The notes beneath the pieces are model-generated. The model saw nothing but the letters and a program-made list of their open reading frames with translations, searched no databases and was not told the DNA's origin. Position numbers and translations under genes: made by a program. Shown here piece by piece: positions 35,529 to 44,703 of a stretch of 64,000 bases of DNA (position 1 is the stretch's first letter; each line of letters starts with the position of its first letter). The stretch is from Amycolatopsis sp. 2-15 (GTDB lineage Bacteria; Actinomycetota; Actinomycetes; Mycobacteriales; Pseudonocardiaceae): positions 2,738,001 through 2,802,000 of the forward strand of contig NZ_CP127294.1 of NCBI RefSeq assembly GCF_030285625.1, given 5' to 3'.

Positions 35529-36149
35529 TCACAAAGAGTCGGTATCACCAGGCCGGGCCACGGGCGCGTTCCAGTGCCGCCACAGAGCCACCAGCCGAAT
35601 CGTTACCACCACCGCCGCCGCGACAACCGTCACCGCACCCGACGGCAGTGGCAGAGCGTGACCGATCGCGACGAGCACCGCCCCGGCGAGCGCGGCGACG
35701 GCGTAGATCTCCTTGCGCAGGACGAGCGGGATCTCGCGCAGCAGCAGGTCACGCAGTGCGCCGCCGCCGATGCCGCTCGTCATGCCGATCAAGCACGCGG
35801 CGTAGGCAGTGGCGCCGGCGTTGAGCGCGATCGTCGTGCCGGCCGTCGCGAACACGCCCAGGCCCAGCGCGTCGGCGAGCAGCACCGCGCGCCTCAGCCG
35901 CGCGACCTGGGGGTGAAACGCGAACACGATCAGCGCCGTCGCCGCGCAGACGGCGAGGTACGGCCAGTTCCGCAACGTCGTCGGCGGGTGGATGCCGAGG
36001 AGGACGTCGCGGATGATGCCGCCGCCCAGCGCCGTGGTGAGACCGACGACGATCACGCCGAACACGTCGAGGCGCGCCCGGACGGCGGCCAGCGCCCCGG
36101 ACGCCGCGAACGCCACCAGCCCGAGCAGCTCGAGCGCGGTGAGCACCAT
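35529..36149 (-). CDS. Trimeric intracellular cation channel (TRIC/UPF0126) family protein
   Basis: 206 residues, seven hydrophobic helices in two repeated halves. Each half has the GGGxxRD signature (GGGIIRDVLLG and GGGALRDLLLRE) that marks the TRIC/YadS family. These form monovalent-cation channels in bacterial membranes. Lies 3 bp downstream of the LuxR-type regulator gene on the same strand, possibly co-transcribed. Confidence 0.9.
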   Translation of the reverse strand: MVLTALELLGLVAFAASGALAAVRARLDVFGVIVVGLTTALGGGIIRDVLLGIHPPTTLRNWPYLAVCAATALIVFAFHPQVARLRRAVLLADALGLGVFATAGTTIALNAGATAYAACLIGMTSGIGGGALRDLLLREIPLVLRKEIYAVAALAGAVLVAIGHALPLPSGAVTVVAAAVVVTIRLVALWRHWNAPVARPGDTDSL

Positions 36150-36152
36150 CCG

Positions 36153-36806
36153 CTACTGGTCGAGCAGCCCGCCGCGGTAGGCCAGCAGCGCGGCCTGCAC
36201 GCGGTTGGCGGCGCCGATCTTGGAGAGCACCGCGGACACGTATCCCTTCACCGTGGCCTCCGACAGGTGCAGCCGCCCGCCGATCTCCGCGTTCGACAAC
36301 CCCTGTCCGATCAGCGCGACCACCTCGCGCTCCCGTTCCGAGAGCGAGGCGAGGAGCTTGCGCGCCGGCTGCGCGGCCCGCTGCTCGTCGCGATGGGACT
36401 GGACCATGCGCGCCGCCACGCCCGGGTCCAGCACGGCGCCGCCTTTGGCCAGGTCACGGATGGCGCGCAGGAGAGCCGAGGGGTCAATGTCCTTCAGCAG
36501 GAAGCCGTTGGCGCCGAGCCGCAGCGCGAGGCTCACGTACTCGTCGATGTCGAACGTCGTCAGCATCGCGACCATGGGCGGGTCCGGCAGCGCGAGGATG
36601 GCCCGCAGCGCGCGAATCCCGTCGTCGGGCGCGCGCATCTTGATGTCGAGCAGCGCCACGTCGGGGTGATAGCGCCGCGCCACCTCCACCGCGGATCTGC
36701 CGTCGCTCGCCTCACCCACGATCTCGATGTCCGCGGCCCCGGACATCATGGCGCGCAGGCCCGAACGAACCAGTTCCTCGTCGTCCGCGAACATGAGCTT
36801 GATCAA
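36153..36806 (-). CDS. NarL/FixJ-type response regulator (no adjacent kinase)
   Basis: 217 residues. Receiver domain KLMFADDEELVRSGLRAMMSG, phospho-Asp in DVALLDIKMRAPDDGIRALR, Lys in GANGFLLKDIDPSALLRAI, and a C-terminal LuxR HTH LSEREREVVALIGQGLSNAEIGGRLHLSEATVKGYVSAVLSKI. The usual NarL-type kinase is not adjacent; a decayed kinase N-terminus lies at 61.6-62.2 kb but is unlikely to be related. Divergent from rph. Confidence 0.92.
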   Translation of the reverse strand: MIKLMFADDEELVRSGLRAMMSGAADIEIVGEASDGRSAVEVARRYHPDVALLDIKMRAPDDGIRALRAILALPDPPMVAMLTTFDIDEYVSLALRLGANGFLLKDIDPSALLRAIRDLAKGGAVLDPGVAARMVQSHRDEQRAAQPARKLLASLSEREREVVALIGQGLSNAEIGGRLHLSEATVKGYVSAVLSKIGAANRVQAALLAYRGGLLDQ

Positions 36807-37173
36807 CGAAGCCCTCCGGCAGCCGGTGGTCGAAGCGGCTCCCCGCTTCCCGTTTAGGAAGATTACCTACTGTTGTTCAAGGTTTCGAAACAAGACACGA
36901 CCAGGTGATGCCACTGGTCCGGCCGGTCCGTGATCGTGCTGGTCCCCGCCTACCTGGGTCCCCCACACGGGCGGGTCCGGTCGTCGGTTGACCCACAGCC
37001 GTGAGCTTCACAGGTGGGTGTCCAGACCGGACGGATGCGGCGGAAGAGCAAGTACTCCTCCCGCCCCTTCCAACCTATAGCGCACCCCCGCACTTGTGGC
37101 AAGACCCCGGTCGTCGTTCACAATCGTCCGCCTCGGCCGGAATTCTCCGGCCATGGAAAACGGGGGACGAAGA
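36807..37173. other. Intergenic region upstream of rph and the LuxR regulator
   Basis: About 370 bp with A/T-rich patches near 36850-36890 (likely promoter of the regulator) and a hyphenated inverted repeat near 37085-37110. No coding frame is convincing. Confidence 0.5.
37085..37110 (+). promoter_or_regulatory. Candidate rifamycin-associated element upstream of rph
   Basis: CCCCGCACTTGTGGCAAGACCCCG has a CTTG-tgg-CAAG core (37093-37103) flanked by C/G runs. From memory this resembles the RAE motif found upstream of rifamycin-inducible genes including rph. It is 70 bp from the preferred rph start. The exact consensus should be compared. Confidence 0.45.
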
Positions 37174-39762
37174 GTGGGCGTAACCGAGCTCGTGCTGGAT
37201 TTCGGAGAGATCGACCGGAGCCAGGTCGACCTCGCCGGAGGCAAGGGTGCGCACCTGGGGGAGCTATCGCGGATCGAGGGCGTGCTGGTGCCGCCCGGGT
37301 ATTGCGTGACGACACGTGCTTTTCGGCAGGTGCTGGCGGAGGTGCCGGCGTTCGAGAGCGCGCTGGACCGCCTGGCCCGGCTGGATCCCGACGACCGGGA
37401 CCCGATCGCGGAGCTGAGCGCGCAGATCCGTGCGGTCGTTTCCGCGGCAGCCGTTCCGGACGACGTGGCGGCCGCGCTGATCGCGCCGGTGGAGCCGGGA
37501 GCCGCCTACGCCGTGCGCTCCAGCGCGACGGCTGAAGACCTGCCGACGGCCTCGTTCGCCGGCCAGCAGGACACGTACCTGAACGTCGTCGGGCCGGCGG
37601 CGGTCCGCGAGCACATCCGGCTCTGCTGGGCCTCGCTGTTCACCGACCGGGCCGTGACCTACCGTCTGCGCAACGGTTTCGACCACCGCCGGGTCCACAT
37701 GGCCGTGGTGGTGCAGCGGATGGTGCTGTCGGAGGCGTCCGGGATCCTGTTCACGGCCGACCCGATCACGTCGAACCGGAAGGTCACGACCGTCGACGCC
37801 GGGTTCGGCCTCGGCGAAGCGCTCGTCTCCGGGCTGGTGAACGCCGACAGCTACCGGGTGCGCGAAGGGGAAATCGTCGAGAAGACGGTGTCGGCCAAGC
37901 AGCTCGCCATCCACGCGGTGCCCGGCGGCGGCACCCGGGAGGACACGATCGCGCCGGAGGAGCAGGAGCGCCCGGCGCTGACCGACGAGCAGGTGCTGGA
38001 GCTGGAACGGCTGGGCCGCCGCATCGAAGCGCAGTTCGGCCGGCCCCAGGACATCGAGTGGTGCCTGGCCGACGGCGAGTTCCAGGTCGTGCAGAGCCGG
38101 CCGATCACCACGCTGTTCCCGATCCCGCCTGCCGCCGACGAGGGCAACCACGTCTACCTCTCGGTCGGGCACCAGCAGATGATGACCGACGCGATGCGGC
38201 CGCTCGGCCTGTCCGTGTGGCAGCTGACCACGCCGCGGCCCATGGCGGAGGCGGGCAGCCGGCTGTTCGTCGACGCCACCCCCGGCTTGGCGACGAAGGC
38301 CGGGCGCGCCGGGTACCTGGAGATGATGGGGGCGTCCGATCCGCTGATGCGCGACGCGCTGCAGACCGTGCTCGACCGCGGTTTCCTGCCGGAGCCGACC
38401 GAAGGCGGCGCCGCTCCCCTGCCGTTCGGCGTCGCACCCGAGCCGATCGAGACGAACCCCGCGATCGTCCACGGGCTGATCGCGGAGAGCAAAGCGTCGC
38501 TGGCCGCGCTCGAGCGTGATATCCGGGAGAAACGCGGTGCGGAGTTGTTCGACTTCATCCTCGCGGATCTGCAGGAACTGCGGCGGCTGTTGTTCAACCC
38601 GCACAGTCACCAGGCGATCATGGCCGGAATGGACGCGACGACGTGGCTGAACGAACACCTGCACGAATGGCTGGGCGAGGAGAACGCCGCCGACACGCTC
38701 TCGCAGTCCGCGCCCGACAACGTCTCGTCGGAAATGGGCCTCGCCCTGCTGGATGTCGCCGATGTCCTCCGCCCGCACGCAAAGGTGGTGGCGTTTCTCC
38801 GGACCGTGCGGAACGAGGGCTTCCTGGACGAACTTCCCGAGTTGCCGGGCGGAAGTGAAGCACGGGACGCGATCCTGGCGTATCTCGACACTTATGGCAT
38901 GCGGTGCGTCGGCGAAATCGACATCACACGGCCGCGGTGGAGCGAACGTCCCAGCACGCTGCTGCCCGTGTTGCTCGGCAACGTCGACAACTTCGAACCC
39001 GGGGCGGCCCGGCGGCGTTTCGACCAAGGGCTGCGGGAAGCCGGGCAGAAAGAACAGGAACTGCTGGAGCGTTTGCGGATTCTGCCCGACGGCGCGCGAA
39101 AAGCCGAAGAGACCAAGGCGATGATCGACCGGCTGCGCACCTTTGTCGGCTACCGTGAATACCCCAAGTACGGGATGATCAGCCGCTATTTCCAGTACAA
39201 GAAGGCGCTGCTGGCCGAGGCCGAACGGCTCGTCGAGGCCGGTGTGCTCGAGGCGCCGGAGGACAGCTTTTCGCTGCGGTTCCAGGAACTGCACGAGGTC
39301 GCCCGCACCGGAGTCGCCGACGCGGACCTCATCCGCCGGCGCAAGGAACAGTTCGAGGCCGACCAGGCGCTCACCCCGCAGCGGGTGCTCACCTCCGAGG
39401 GCGAAACCGTCTCCGGGAGCTACCGGCGTTCGGACGCACCGGCCGGGGCGCTGCCCGGCCTGCCGGTGTCCACCGGCACGGTCGAGGGCCGCGCCCGCGT
39501 CGTCCTGGACCTCGCCGAAGCCGACCTGGACGCGGACGACATCCTCGTGACCGCCTACACCGACCCCAGCTGGTCACCGGTGTTCGTGACGATCGCCGGC
39601 CTGGTCACGGAGGTCGGCGGCCTGATGACCCACGGCGCGGTCGTCGCCCGCGAATACGGCCTGCCCGCCGTCGTCGGCGTCAACCAGGCCACCCGGCTGA
39701 TCCGCGACGGGCAGCGGATCCGCGTGAACGGCACCAACGGCTACGTCGAGCTCCTCGACTGA
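37174..39762 (+). CDS. rph: Rifamycin phosphotransferase (PEP-synthase-like)
   Basis: 862 residues from GTG (VGVTELVLDFGEI), chosen because GGGGGA lies 7 bases upstream; an ATG at 37153 lacks an RBS. ATP-grasp domain (VGGKGAHL-like AGGKGAHLGELSRI, AVRSSATAEDLPTASFAGQQDTYLN), a drug-binding middle domain, and the swivelling phospho-His domain GGLMTHGAVVAREYGLPAVVGV with the catalytic His. Length and layout match Rph, which phosphorylates rifamycin at the C21 hydroxyl using ATP. No rifamycin biosynthetic genes are near, so it is a resistance or detoxification gene. Confidence 0.88.
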   Translation: MGVTELVLDFGEIDRSQVDLAGGKGAHLGELSRIEGVLVPPGYCVTTRAFRQVLAEVPAFESALDRLARLDPDDRDPIAELSAQIRAVVSAAAVPDDVAAALIAPVEPGAAYAVRSSATAEDLPTASFAGQQDTYLNVVGPAAVREHIRLCWASLFTDRAVTYRLRNGFDHRRVHMAVVVQRMVLSEASGILFTADPITSNRKVTTVDAGFGLGEALVSGLVNADSYRVREGEIVEKTVSAKQLAIHAVPGGGTREDTIAPEEQERPALTDEQVLELERLGRRIEAQFGRPQDIEWCLADGEFQVVQSRPITTLFPIPPAADEGNHVYLSVGHQQMMTDAMRPLGLSVWQLTTPRPMAEAGSRLFVDATPGLATKAGRAGYLEMMGASDPLMRDALQTVLDRGFLPEPTEGGAAPLPFGVAPEPIETNPAIVHGLIAESKASLAALERDIREKRGAELFDFILADLQELRRLLFNPHSHQAIMAGMDATTWLNEHLHEWLGEENAADTLSQSAPDNVSSEMGLALLDVADVLRPHAKVVAFLRTVRNEGFLDELPELPGGSEARDAILAYLDTYGMRCVGEIDITRPRWSERPSTLLPVLLGNVDNFEPGAARRRFDQGLREAGQKEQELLERLRILPDGARKAEETKAMIDRLRTFVGYREYPKYGMISRYFQYKKALLAEAERLVEAGVLEAPEDSFSLRFQELHEVARTGVADADLIRRRKEQFEADQALTPQRVLTSEGETVSGSYRRSDAPAGALPGLPVSTGTVEGRARVVLDLAEADLDADDILVTAYTDPSWSPVFVTIAGLVTEVGGLMTHGAVVAREYGLPAVVGVNQATRLIRDGQRIRVNGTNGYVELLD

Positions 39763-39767
39763 CGCCC

Positions 39768-39799
39768 GGCCGTCGGGGATCACCCGATCCCCGACGGCC
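39768..39799. terminator. Bidirectional terminator between rph and DUF4190 gene
   Basis: Perfect 14-bp arms GGCCGTCGGGGATC / complement with a 4-nt loop, starting 5 bp after the rph stop and ending 11 bp before the convergent gene's stop. Confidence 0.85.
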
Positions 39800-39810
39800 C
39801 TACGGCTTGG

Positions 39811-40284
39811 TCAGCGGTTCTGCACGTTGTCGCTGAACTGCTGCCGGCAGCTCTGGATCTGCGAGCTGTCGGTGCCGGCCTTGTTCAGGCAGTCCTGCAG
39901 GTCGCTGAGCTGGCTGCCGTACGACGCGAAGATCGAGCCGATCGCGATGAGGATCACCGCACCGATGACCAGGCCGATGCTGCCGGTGACGATGCCGGCG
40001 ATCGAGGCACCCTTGTTCGTCGCCTGGCCGCGGTTGGCGCGCTTGACGCCGAGGATGCCGAAGATCAGCGCGAGGACGCCCAGGATGATGCCGCCCCACA
40101 CCGTCCAGCACAGGACGAGGGCGATGATGCCCAGCACGAGGGCCGTAACGCCGAACCCGTTGCGCGGCGCGCCGCCCACGGGCTGCTGCTGCCCGTAACC
40201 GGCGCCGACCGGCGGAGCCGCGAAGGGGGCGCTCTGGCCGGCCGGGTACTGCTGGTACTGCTCAGGGTTGTCGGGCGTGCTCAC
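39811..40284 (-). CDS. DUF4190-domain membrane protein
   Basis: 157 residues from GTG with AGGTGA upstream. A Gln/Pro/Gly-rich cytoplasmic N-terminus (1-50), then two long hydrophobic helices (ALVLGIIALVLCWTVWGGIILGVLALIFGILGVKRA and ASIAGIVTGSIGLVIGAVILIAIGSIF) and a short extracytoplasmic tail with two cysteines (DCLNKAG, SCRQQF) that may form a disulfide. Typical actinobacterial DUF4190 protein; role unknown. Confidence 0.85.
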   Translation of the reverse strand: MSTPDNPEQYQQYPAGQSAPFAAPPVGAGYGQQQPVGGAPRNGFGVTALVLGIIALVLCWTVWGGIILGVLALIFGILGVKRANRGQATNKGASIAGIVTGSIGLVIGAVILIAIGSIFASYGSQLSDLQDCLNKAGTDSSQIQSCRQQFSDNVQNR

Positions 40285-40500
40285 GTACTTCACCTTTCCA
40301 CGGATGGGAACCGGAACTTTACGGCCCGGCGCACGCCTTATCGGGTGGAATGCCTGATCGTTACCAATCATGCCGAGGTGGGTTGAAATGATCTTCAAAA
40401 CGCCGCGCACCGGCGTCCCCGCGCGGGTGACGCCGCCGGTCGAGCAGGTAGGTGCTTGTCAGGGTGTGCGGGACCGGTAAGCTACTGGCTGGCTACACAT

Positions 40501-40576
40501 GCCCTCGTAGCTCAGGGGATAGAGCACCGCTCTCCTAAAGCGGGTGTCGCAGGTTCGAATCCTGCCGGGGGCACCA
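40501..40576 (+). tRNA. tRNA-Arg (CCT anticodon)
   Basis: 76 nt including an encoded CCA end. Acceptor GCCCTCG pairs with CGGGGGC (one T-G pair), D stem GCTC/GAGC, anticodon stem CCGCT/AGCGG with loop CTCCTAA, T arm GCAGG-TTCGAAT-CCTGC, discriminator A. Integration target of the adjacent AICE; positions 40537-40574 form the attachment core shared with 2600-2637. Confidence 0.97.
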
Positions 40577-40611
40577 ATCCCCTGGTCGCAGAGTATGGCC
40601 AGGGGATTGGT
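40573..40611 (+). terminator. Hairpin after tRNA-Arg
   Basis: 13-bp arms ACCAATCCCCTGG / complement separated by 13 nt, starting in the CCA end of the tRNA, followed by TT. Likely terminator for the tRNA and, on the other strand, for int. Confidence 0.7.
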
Positions 40612-40628
40612 TTGCCGGGAGCCCACGC

Positions 40629-41786
40629 TTAACCCTCGTGTTTGGGAAGTTCAATCTTCGGGCGAGCCGCCAGCGCTGGGCCGACGTCCTCGCCGACAAC
40701 CCCGCGCTCCATGTAGTCCTCCTGGGTCGTGCTGATGCGCTCGTGCCCGAGGTAGTCGGCAATCTCGCGCGCCGTCAACCCTGCATCGTCGAGGACGCCG
40801 GCGACGTAGTGCCGGAAGTCGTGCGGGTGCAACCCTTTGAACGGCGTCTGGGCGACCACCCTGCGGATCCGCGCGCGAGTGTTGTCCGGATCTCTGAGCG
40901 TCTCCGCAGCCGAAGGAAACACCCACGCGGACGTGGCGTCGGCGTGGCGCCTCTTCAGGATGTCCATGACCCAAGCCGGGGGCCGTACGGTGCGCATCCC
41001 GGCACGGCTCTTGGTGTGGTCCTGGACGAACAGTCCTTGTCCGGTAACCCGGATCACGGTGCCGTGAAACCGCACCGTCCCAGCGTCGAAGTTGATCGAC
41101 GTGTCCCAATCGAGTGCGAGAAGCTCACCGATGCGACAGCCAAGCCCAGACAGCACGTCGGCCATGTCGACGAGGTCCCACCGCTTCGCATCCTCGGACG
41201 CATGGAACACGCCCAGCACCCGACTAATGCTTGCGGAATTGACCATGCGCTCCTTTTTCCGCTTCCGGGTACCGAGGCTCTCGATCTCCCTCACCGGGTT
41301 CTTGTCGAGAGCGTCATGCCGAACAACGAGGCTGAAGATCCCGGACAGCACGACCTTCGGGTGTGATGCCGCCCCACGGCCGTGGCGATCGCGCGTCTCG
41401 ATGATCACCCGGTTCACTGTTGAGACGCGCACGTCACCGACACGCCGCTCACCCAGCGGACCCGCGAGGTAGCGATTCCACGTGTCGCGATACTCCCGCT
41501 TGGTCCGAGCGGCCTTGCTCGATTCGTCCACCTCTTTGAGCCACATTGACGCTGCAACGGACACCTTCGTGTCGGGCTTGATCTCGCCGTCGCTGCTGCG
41601 CCGCGCACGATCGCGAAGCGCTTCAAGCAAGTTGTTGACGGCCTGGGTCTTCGTAGCCCCGACACGCTCCACCGGACGCGTAACACCGTCGTAGTCCTTG
41701 TAGTTCGCTACGGCGCGGTGTCCGCCTGTCAGCGCGTACGTCCTGATCTTGCCCCAGGTACCGAGGGGCAGCGGTGGACGCGCCAT
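40629..41786 (-). CDS. int: Tyrosine integrase of the tRNA-Arg AICE
   Basis: 385 residues; the ATG overlaps the xis stop (TGATG). N-terminal arm-binding region with GHRAVANYKDYDG, a core-binding SAM-like domain, and a catalytic domain with the full set: Arg in LSGLGCRIGELLAL, Lys region, H-x-x-R in HPHDFRHYVAG, His in YLGHERIS and the nucleophile in TTQEDYMERG. Recombines the element with the 3' end of tRNA-Arg. Intact, unlike its counterpart at 11736. Confidence 0.92.
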   Translation of the reverse strand: MARPPLPLGTWGKIRTYALTGGHRAVANYKDYDGVTRPVERVGATKTQAVNNLLEALRDRARRSSDGEIKPDTKVSVAASMWLKEVDESSKAARTKREYRDTWNRYLAGPLGERRVGDVRVSTVNRVIIETRDRHGRGAASHPKVVLSGIFSLVVRHDALDKNPVREIESLGTRKRKKERMVNSASISRVLGVFHASEDAKRWDLVDMADVLSGLGCRIGELLALDWDTSINFDAGTVRFHGTVIRVTGQGLFVQDHTKSRAGMRTVRPPAWVMDILKRRHADATSAWVFPSAAETLRDPDNTRARIRRVVAQTPFKGLHPHDFRHYVAGVLDDAGLTAREIADYLGHERISTTQEDYMERGVVGEDVGPALAARPKIELPKHEG

Positions 41787-41962
41787 CAGGCCGTTCCCTG
41801 GCCGTCGATCCAGGCATCGACCTCGTCGGCCCGGAACCGGACGTACTTGCCAATCTTGTAGCCCTTGGGGCCCTTGCCAGTCTTGCGCCACTGGTAGACG
41901 GTGTTGACCGGCACGTCGAGGTAGCCGGCGAGGTCATCCACGCTGAGCAGTTTCTTGTCCAT
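41786..41962 (-). CDS. xis: Excisionase (AlpA-like helix-turn-helix)
   Basis: 58 residues: LLSVDDLAGYLDVPVNTVYQWRKTG then GYKIGKYVRFRADEVDAWID, a MerR-like wHTH with the beta-hairpin wing. Directs the integrase towards excision. Its start lies inside the 3' end of rep (29-bp overlap) and its stop touches the int start, so rep-xis-int form one coupled unit as in pSAM2. Confidence 0.9.
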   Translation of the reverse strand: MDKKLLSVDDLAGYLDVPVNTVYQWRKTGKGPKGYKIGKYVRFRADEVDAWIDGQGTA

Positions 41963-43304
41963 GGTCGTTTTCCTTGCTGTATTTGAGTTTGCGGTCGTCT
42001 CGGATGCGTTCGGCGATGCCGGCGGCGAGTTCGCGTTCGGCGTCGTCGCGGTAGCCGGCGCCGTCGAAGTCCCACGCGTTGATCACGGCGATGGAGTCGG
42101 CCCGGTCGGCCAGGCCGAGGCGCTCGAGGGTTTCCTCGAGCCGGTAACGGCGGCGGTCGCCGCGAATGTCCTTGAAGGTGGTGGAGTAGGCGCGGGACTT
42201 GGTGAGGAAGTGGCCTCGGAACCCGAGCATGTGGGCCCAGCGGCGCAGATTGAGGTCCTCGTAGGCGGACAGGTCTCCGAGGTTCCATGCGGTTTGGATC
42301 ATGCGGCGGTGGTGCTCGCTCACCTTCAGAAAGTCGATGTCGAGTTGCGAGCGGATGGGGCGGTCGGCGGCTTCGCTTTTGCCGGTGCCCTTGGTGGCGT
42401 ACTTGGCGATGTAGGCGGCGAGGCGGCCCTCGCTGATCCGGCCAGCGTCGTCCTCCAGCTCTGCCGCACCGATCGGTTCGATGCGGCGGACGTCGACCTG
42501 TTCGCCCCACACGACGGTGAACGGGGTCCCGTCGGGGTAGTGGGCGCTTACGTAGGCGGCTCCAGCGGCGGCGTAGACGGCGTCGTCGAGCAGGTCCGGG
42601 TGCGCCCATGCGGGGGCCGGGCTGGTGGCGCCTTCGGGGCCGTCGAGGCGGACCACGGCATGGAAGTGCACAAGGCCGCGCCGCTGGTACTCCGCCACCT
42701 TGGAGTAGGAGAGGCGGGCCTGTTCGGTGAACTCGCGGACCTTGAGCCCGGCGCGTTTGGCGATCTCGCGGCGCAGGCGGGTGGTGAAGCGCTGCCACAG
42801 GGCGCCGGCGTGGGCCTGCCAGAGCACCGAGCCGGTGTAGTCGTAGGTCTCGGGGTCGAGCGGGGTGCCGACGCGGGTGTCGGCGTCGTGGTGGAACTCC
42901 CCGCAGCCGCAGGGGATGCGCTTGCCCCGGGCGCTGGTGCGGGCGTGGTGCACGTGCCCGAACGAGGGGGCGGTGAGGGTGACGAAGGCGCGGGGGCGGT
43001 CGGTGACGGTCTCGGGGACGCCCTTGTGCCCGCCGATGAGGCCGGCGCGGATGAGGTGGAACGCGTCGGCGGCGTAGCGGTCCGAGCAGGATGGGCACAC
43101 CGATTCGCGGCGGTTGCCGCACGGGGCGAAGATGTCGCCGCCGTGGTGGTGCAGCACCTGTCCGGTGGTCGCGTCCTGGAGCTGGTGGGCTCCGGAGAGC
43201 CGGATGGGGCGGGCGCAGCCATTGACGGCGTGGACCTTGGCGCGCCAGGTGTCGTAGTCGAGGGCCTGGACGCGGGCGGCGAGGCGGTCTTCGAGCGTGT
43301 GCAT
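41934..43304 (-). CDS. rep: AICE replication initiator (RepSA-like, rolling circle)
   Basis: 456 residues. Cys/His-rich segments CGNRRESVCPSCSDRYAADA and CGCGEFHHD may bind zinc. The HUH-like metal motif is GLVHFHAVVRLDG, and AYIAKYATKGTG near 300 carries the candidate nicking Tyr. This is the pattern of replication initiator proteins of pSAM2-family AICEs. Nicks the element's double-strand origin to start replication after excision. Confidence 0.88.
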   Translation of the reverse strand: MHTLEDRLAARVQALDYDTWRAKVHAVNGCARPIRLSGAHQLQDATTGQVLHHHGGDIFAPCGNRRESVCPSCSDRYAADAFHLIRAGLIGGHKGVPETVTDRPRAFVTLTAPSFGHVHHARTSARGKRIPCGCGEFHHDADTRVGTPLDPETYDYTGSVLWQAHAGALWQRFTTRLRREIAKRAGLKVREFTEQARLSYSKVAEYQRRGLVHFHAVVRLDGPEGATSPAPAWAHPDLLDDAVYAAAGAAYVSAHYPDGTPFTVVWGEQVDVRRIEPIGAAELEDDAGRISEGRLAAYIAKYATKGTGKSEAADRPIRSQLDIDFLKVSEHHRRMIQTAWNLGDLSAYEDLNLRRWAHMLGFRGHFLTKSRAYSTTFKDIRGDRRRYRLEETLERLGLADRADSIAVINAWDFDGAGYRDDAERELAAGIAERIRDDRKLKYSKENDHGQETAQRG

Positions 43305-43409
43305 CGACGAGGGCCCTTTCGTTGGCAGACATGGAAAAGGGCGCAGGATCCGGGCCGTGGTGGGCAGCCGACTCCCGCGCCCCGGCTCGTGGTGCGCGGG
43401 TGGTGCGGA

Positions 43410-44243
43410 TCAGGCGGTGACGGGGTGTCCGTTGTGGCCGGTCAGGTCCGCGAGAACACGGGCGGCCATCGGCTCCGGGAGGCGGGACACCCGGCGGATG
43501 TCGTCGGTGGTGAGGTCGCGGCCCTCGTCGCGTGCGGCGGTGGCGGCGGCGTCGATGCGGGCGGCGATGTCCAGCGGGAGCTTGAACGACGGGGCCCGGC
43601 CCGGTGCCGACGCGGGTTCCGGTGCCGAGGTGCTCGGAGCCGAGGCGGCGGGCGCGGGTGCGGGGGTGTCCGGGACGGTGGCGAGGGCTTGTTCGCGAAC
43701 GCGGGTGCAGGTCTGTTGGATGATCGGCATGACCTCGGCGAGCAGGAACACCACCAGCGGGATGACGAGGTGGAAGAAGACCATGCCCTTGGAGACACCG
43801 CCGTGGGCGGGGGCGAGTCCGGCCCACACGTTGGCCACGAGCGTCGCGCCTAGCAGCAGCCGCTTGAGGTAGCGCACGGGTGTGGCGTCGGTGGCGATGC
43901 TGTGGGAGAGCATGGCGGCTTCCCAGCGCAGCAGCGTCACGAGGATGCCGGCGAGCGCGGGTTCGGCCAGCCAGGCGCCCCACCACAGCGGGTCGGTGAC
44001 AGGGCGGTCACCGGCAAGGAAGTCATGCACGCCGGTGGTGGTGAACCCGAGTCCGACCGCGAGGAAGACCCACATGGTGCGGGTGACCGAGACGCGGAAC
44101 CGGTCGGCGGTGACCGCCTCGAGCAGCGGGTTGGTGGACAGCCGGTGCACGGCGCGGGCCTCGTCGAGCTGCTCAGCCAGGACGCGGACCCGGCGCGAGG
44201 GGGCCGGGCCTTCCCCTGCGGTGGACTTGGGTTTGCCGAACAC
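43410..44243 (-). CDS. Spd/transfer-associated membrane protein (DUF2637-like)
   Basis: 277 residues from GTG with GGGAGGG 7 bases upstream. A basic N-terminal region, then four hydrophobic helices between about 55 and 170 (FLAVGLGFTTTGVHDFL ... MVFFHLVIPLVVFLLAEVM), then an Ala/Pro linker and a C-terminal helical DNA-binding-like region (DIAARIDAAATAARDEGRDLTTDDIRRVSRLPEP). Similar to SpdB-type proteins that help plasmid spread between hyphal compartments. The family assignment is by layout. Confidence 0.65.
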   Translation of the reverse strand: MFGKPKSTAGEGPAPSRRVRVLAEQLDEARAVHRLSTNPLLEAVTADRFRVSVTRTMWVFLAVGLGFTTTGVHDFLAGDRPVTDPLWWGAWLAEPALAGILVTLLRWEAAMLSHSIATDATPVRYLKRLLLGATLVANVWAGLAPAHGGVSKGMVFFHLVIPLVVFLLAEVMPIIQQTCTRVREQALATVPDTPAPAPAASAPSTSAPEPASAPGRAPSFKLPLDIAARIDAAATAARDEGRDLTTDDIRRVSRLPEPMAARVLADLTGHNGHPVTA

Positions 44244-44280
44244 GGTGTTCCCTCCCTTCAGGAATGTCCACATCGGACGA

Positions 44281-44703
44281 TCAGGTGTGGAGCGGGGCGA
44301 GGTTGGACCAGCGTTGGAGCATCGAGCGGCCCCGTGGAGTGAGCTTCAGCGGCGTGACCGGGCGGCGGACCGCGCCGTGGTAGGCGGTGACGGTGTCGCG
44401 CGCGGGTCCCCGACGGATGTAGTCAATGGACAGCAGGTGCAACACGATGTCCTCATCCAGCGCGACCCGGACCCAGTTGGTGTCCTCGAACACCACGACC
44501 CGGTCGGTGTCGTCGAGCAGAGCGAAGCGTCCCTCCTGCACTTCGGCAAGCACGTCCTTGGCCACCAGCGGGTTCCCGACGTGCCCGCCCCGCGGCTTGC
44601 GGGATTTCGCCGGCGGGCACTGCCGGCCGGATGCCGGGGGCGGTGCCGAGGCGACGCCGCCGAAGAGCCCGAACTGTCCCGGGTCCTCCTCCGGACGCTT
44701 CAT
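44281..44703 (-). CDS. AICE hypothetical protein with winged-helix-like tail
   Basis: 140 residues; ATG overlaps the upstream stop (ATGA). A basic linker (KSRKPRGGHVGN) is followed by VVFEDTNWVRVALDEDIVLHLLSIDYI and ending PLKLTPRGRSMLQRWSNLAP, which looks like a short helix-turn-helix. No TM. Role in transfer or replication unknown. Confidence 0.6.
   Translation of the reverse strand: MKRPEEDPGQFGLFGGVASAPPPASGRQCPPAKSRKPRGGHVGNPLVAKDVLAEVQEGRFALLDDTDRVVVFEDTNWVRVALDEDIVLHLLSIDYIRRGPARDTVTAYHGAVRRPVTPLKLTPRGRSMLQRWSNLAPLHT

Noticed and set aside
36153..36806. Kinase-regulator pair with the 61.6-kb kinase remnant
   Set aside because: Separated by 25 kb and a rearrangement boundary; no evidence beyond family type.
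37264..39294. 676-aa minus-strand ORF across rph
   Set aside because: Shadow of the rph reading frame; no RBS, and the product lacks any domain.
41955..43853. 632-aa plus-strand ORF over rep and the Spd-like gene
   Set aside because: Gly/Val/Ala-rich antisense frame crossing two well-supported genes.
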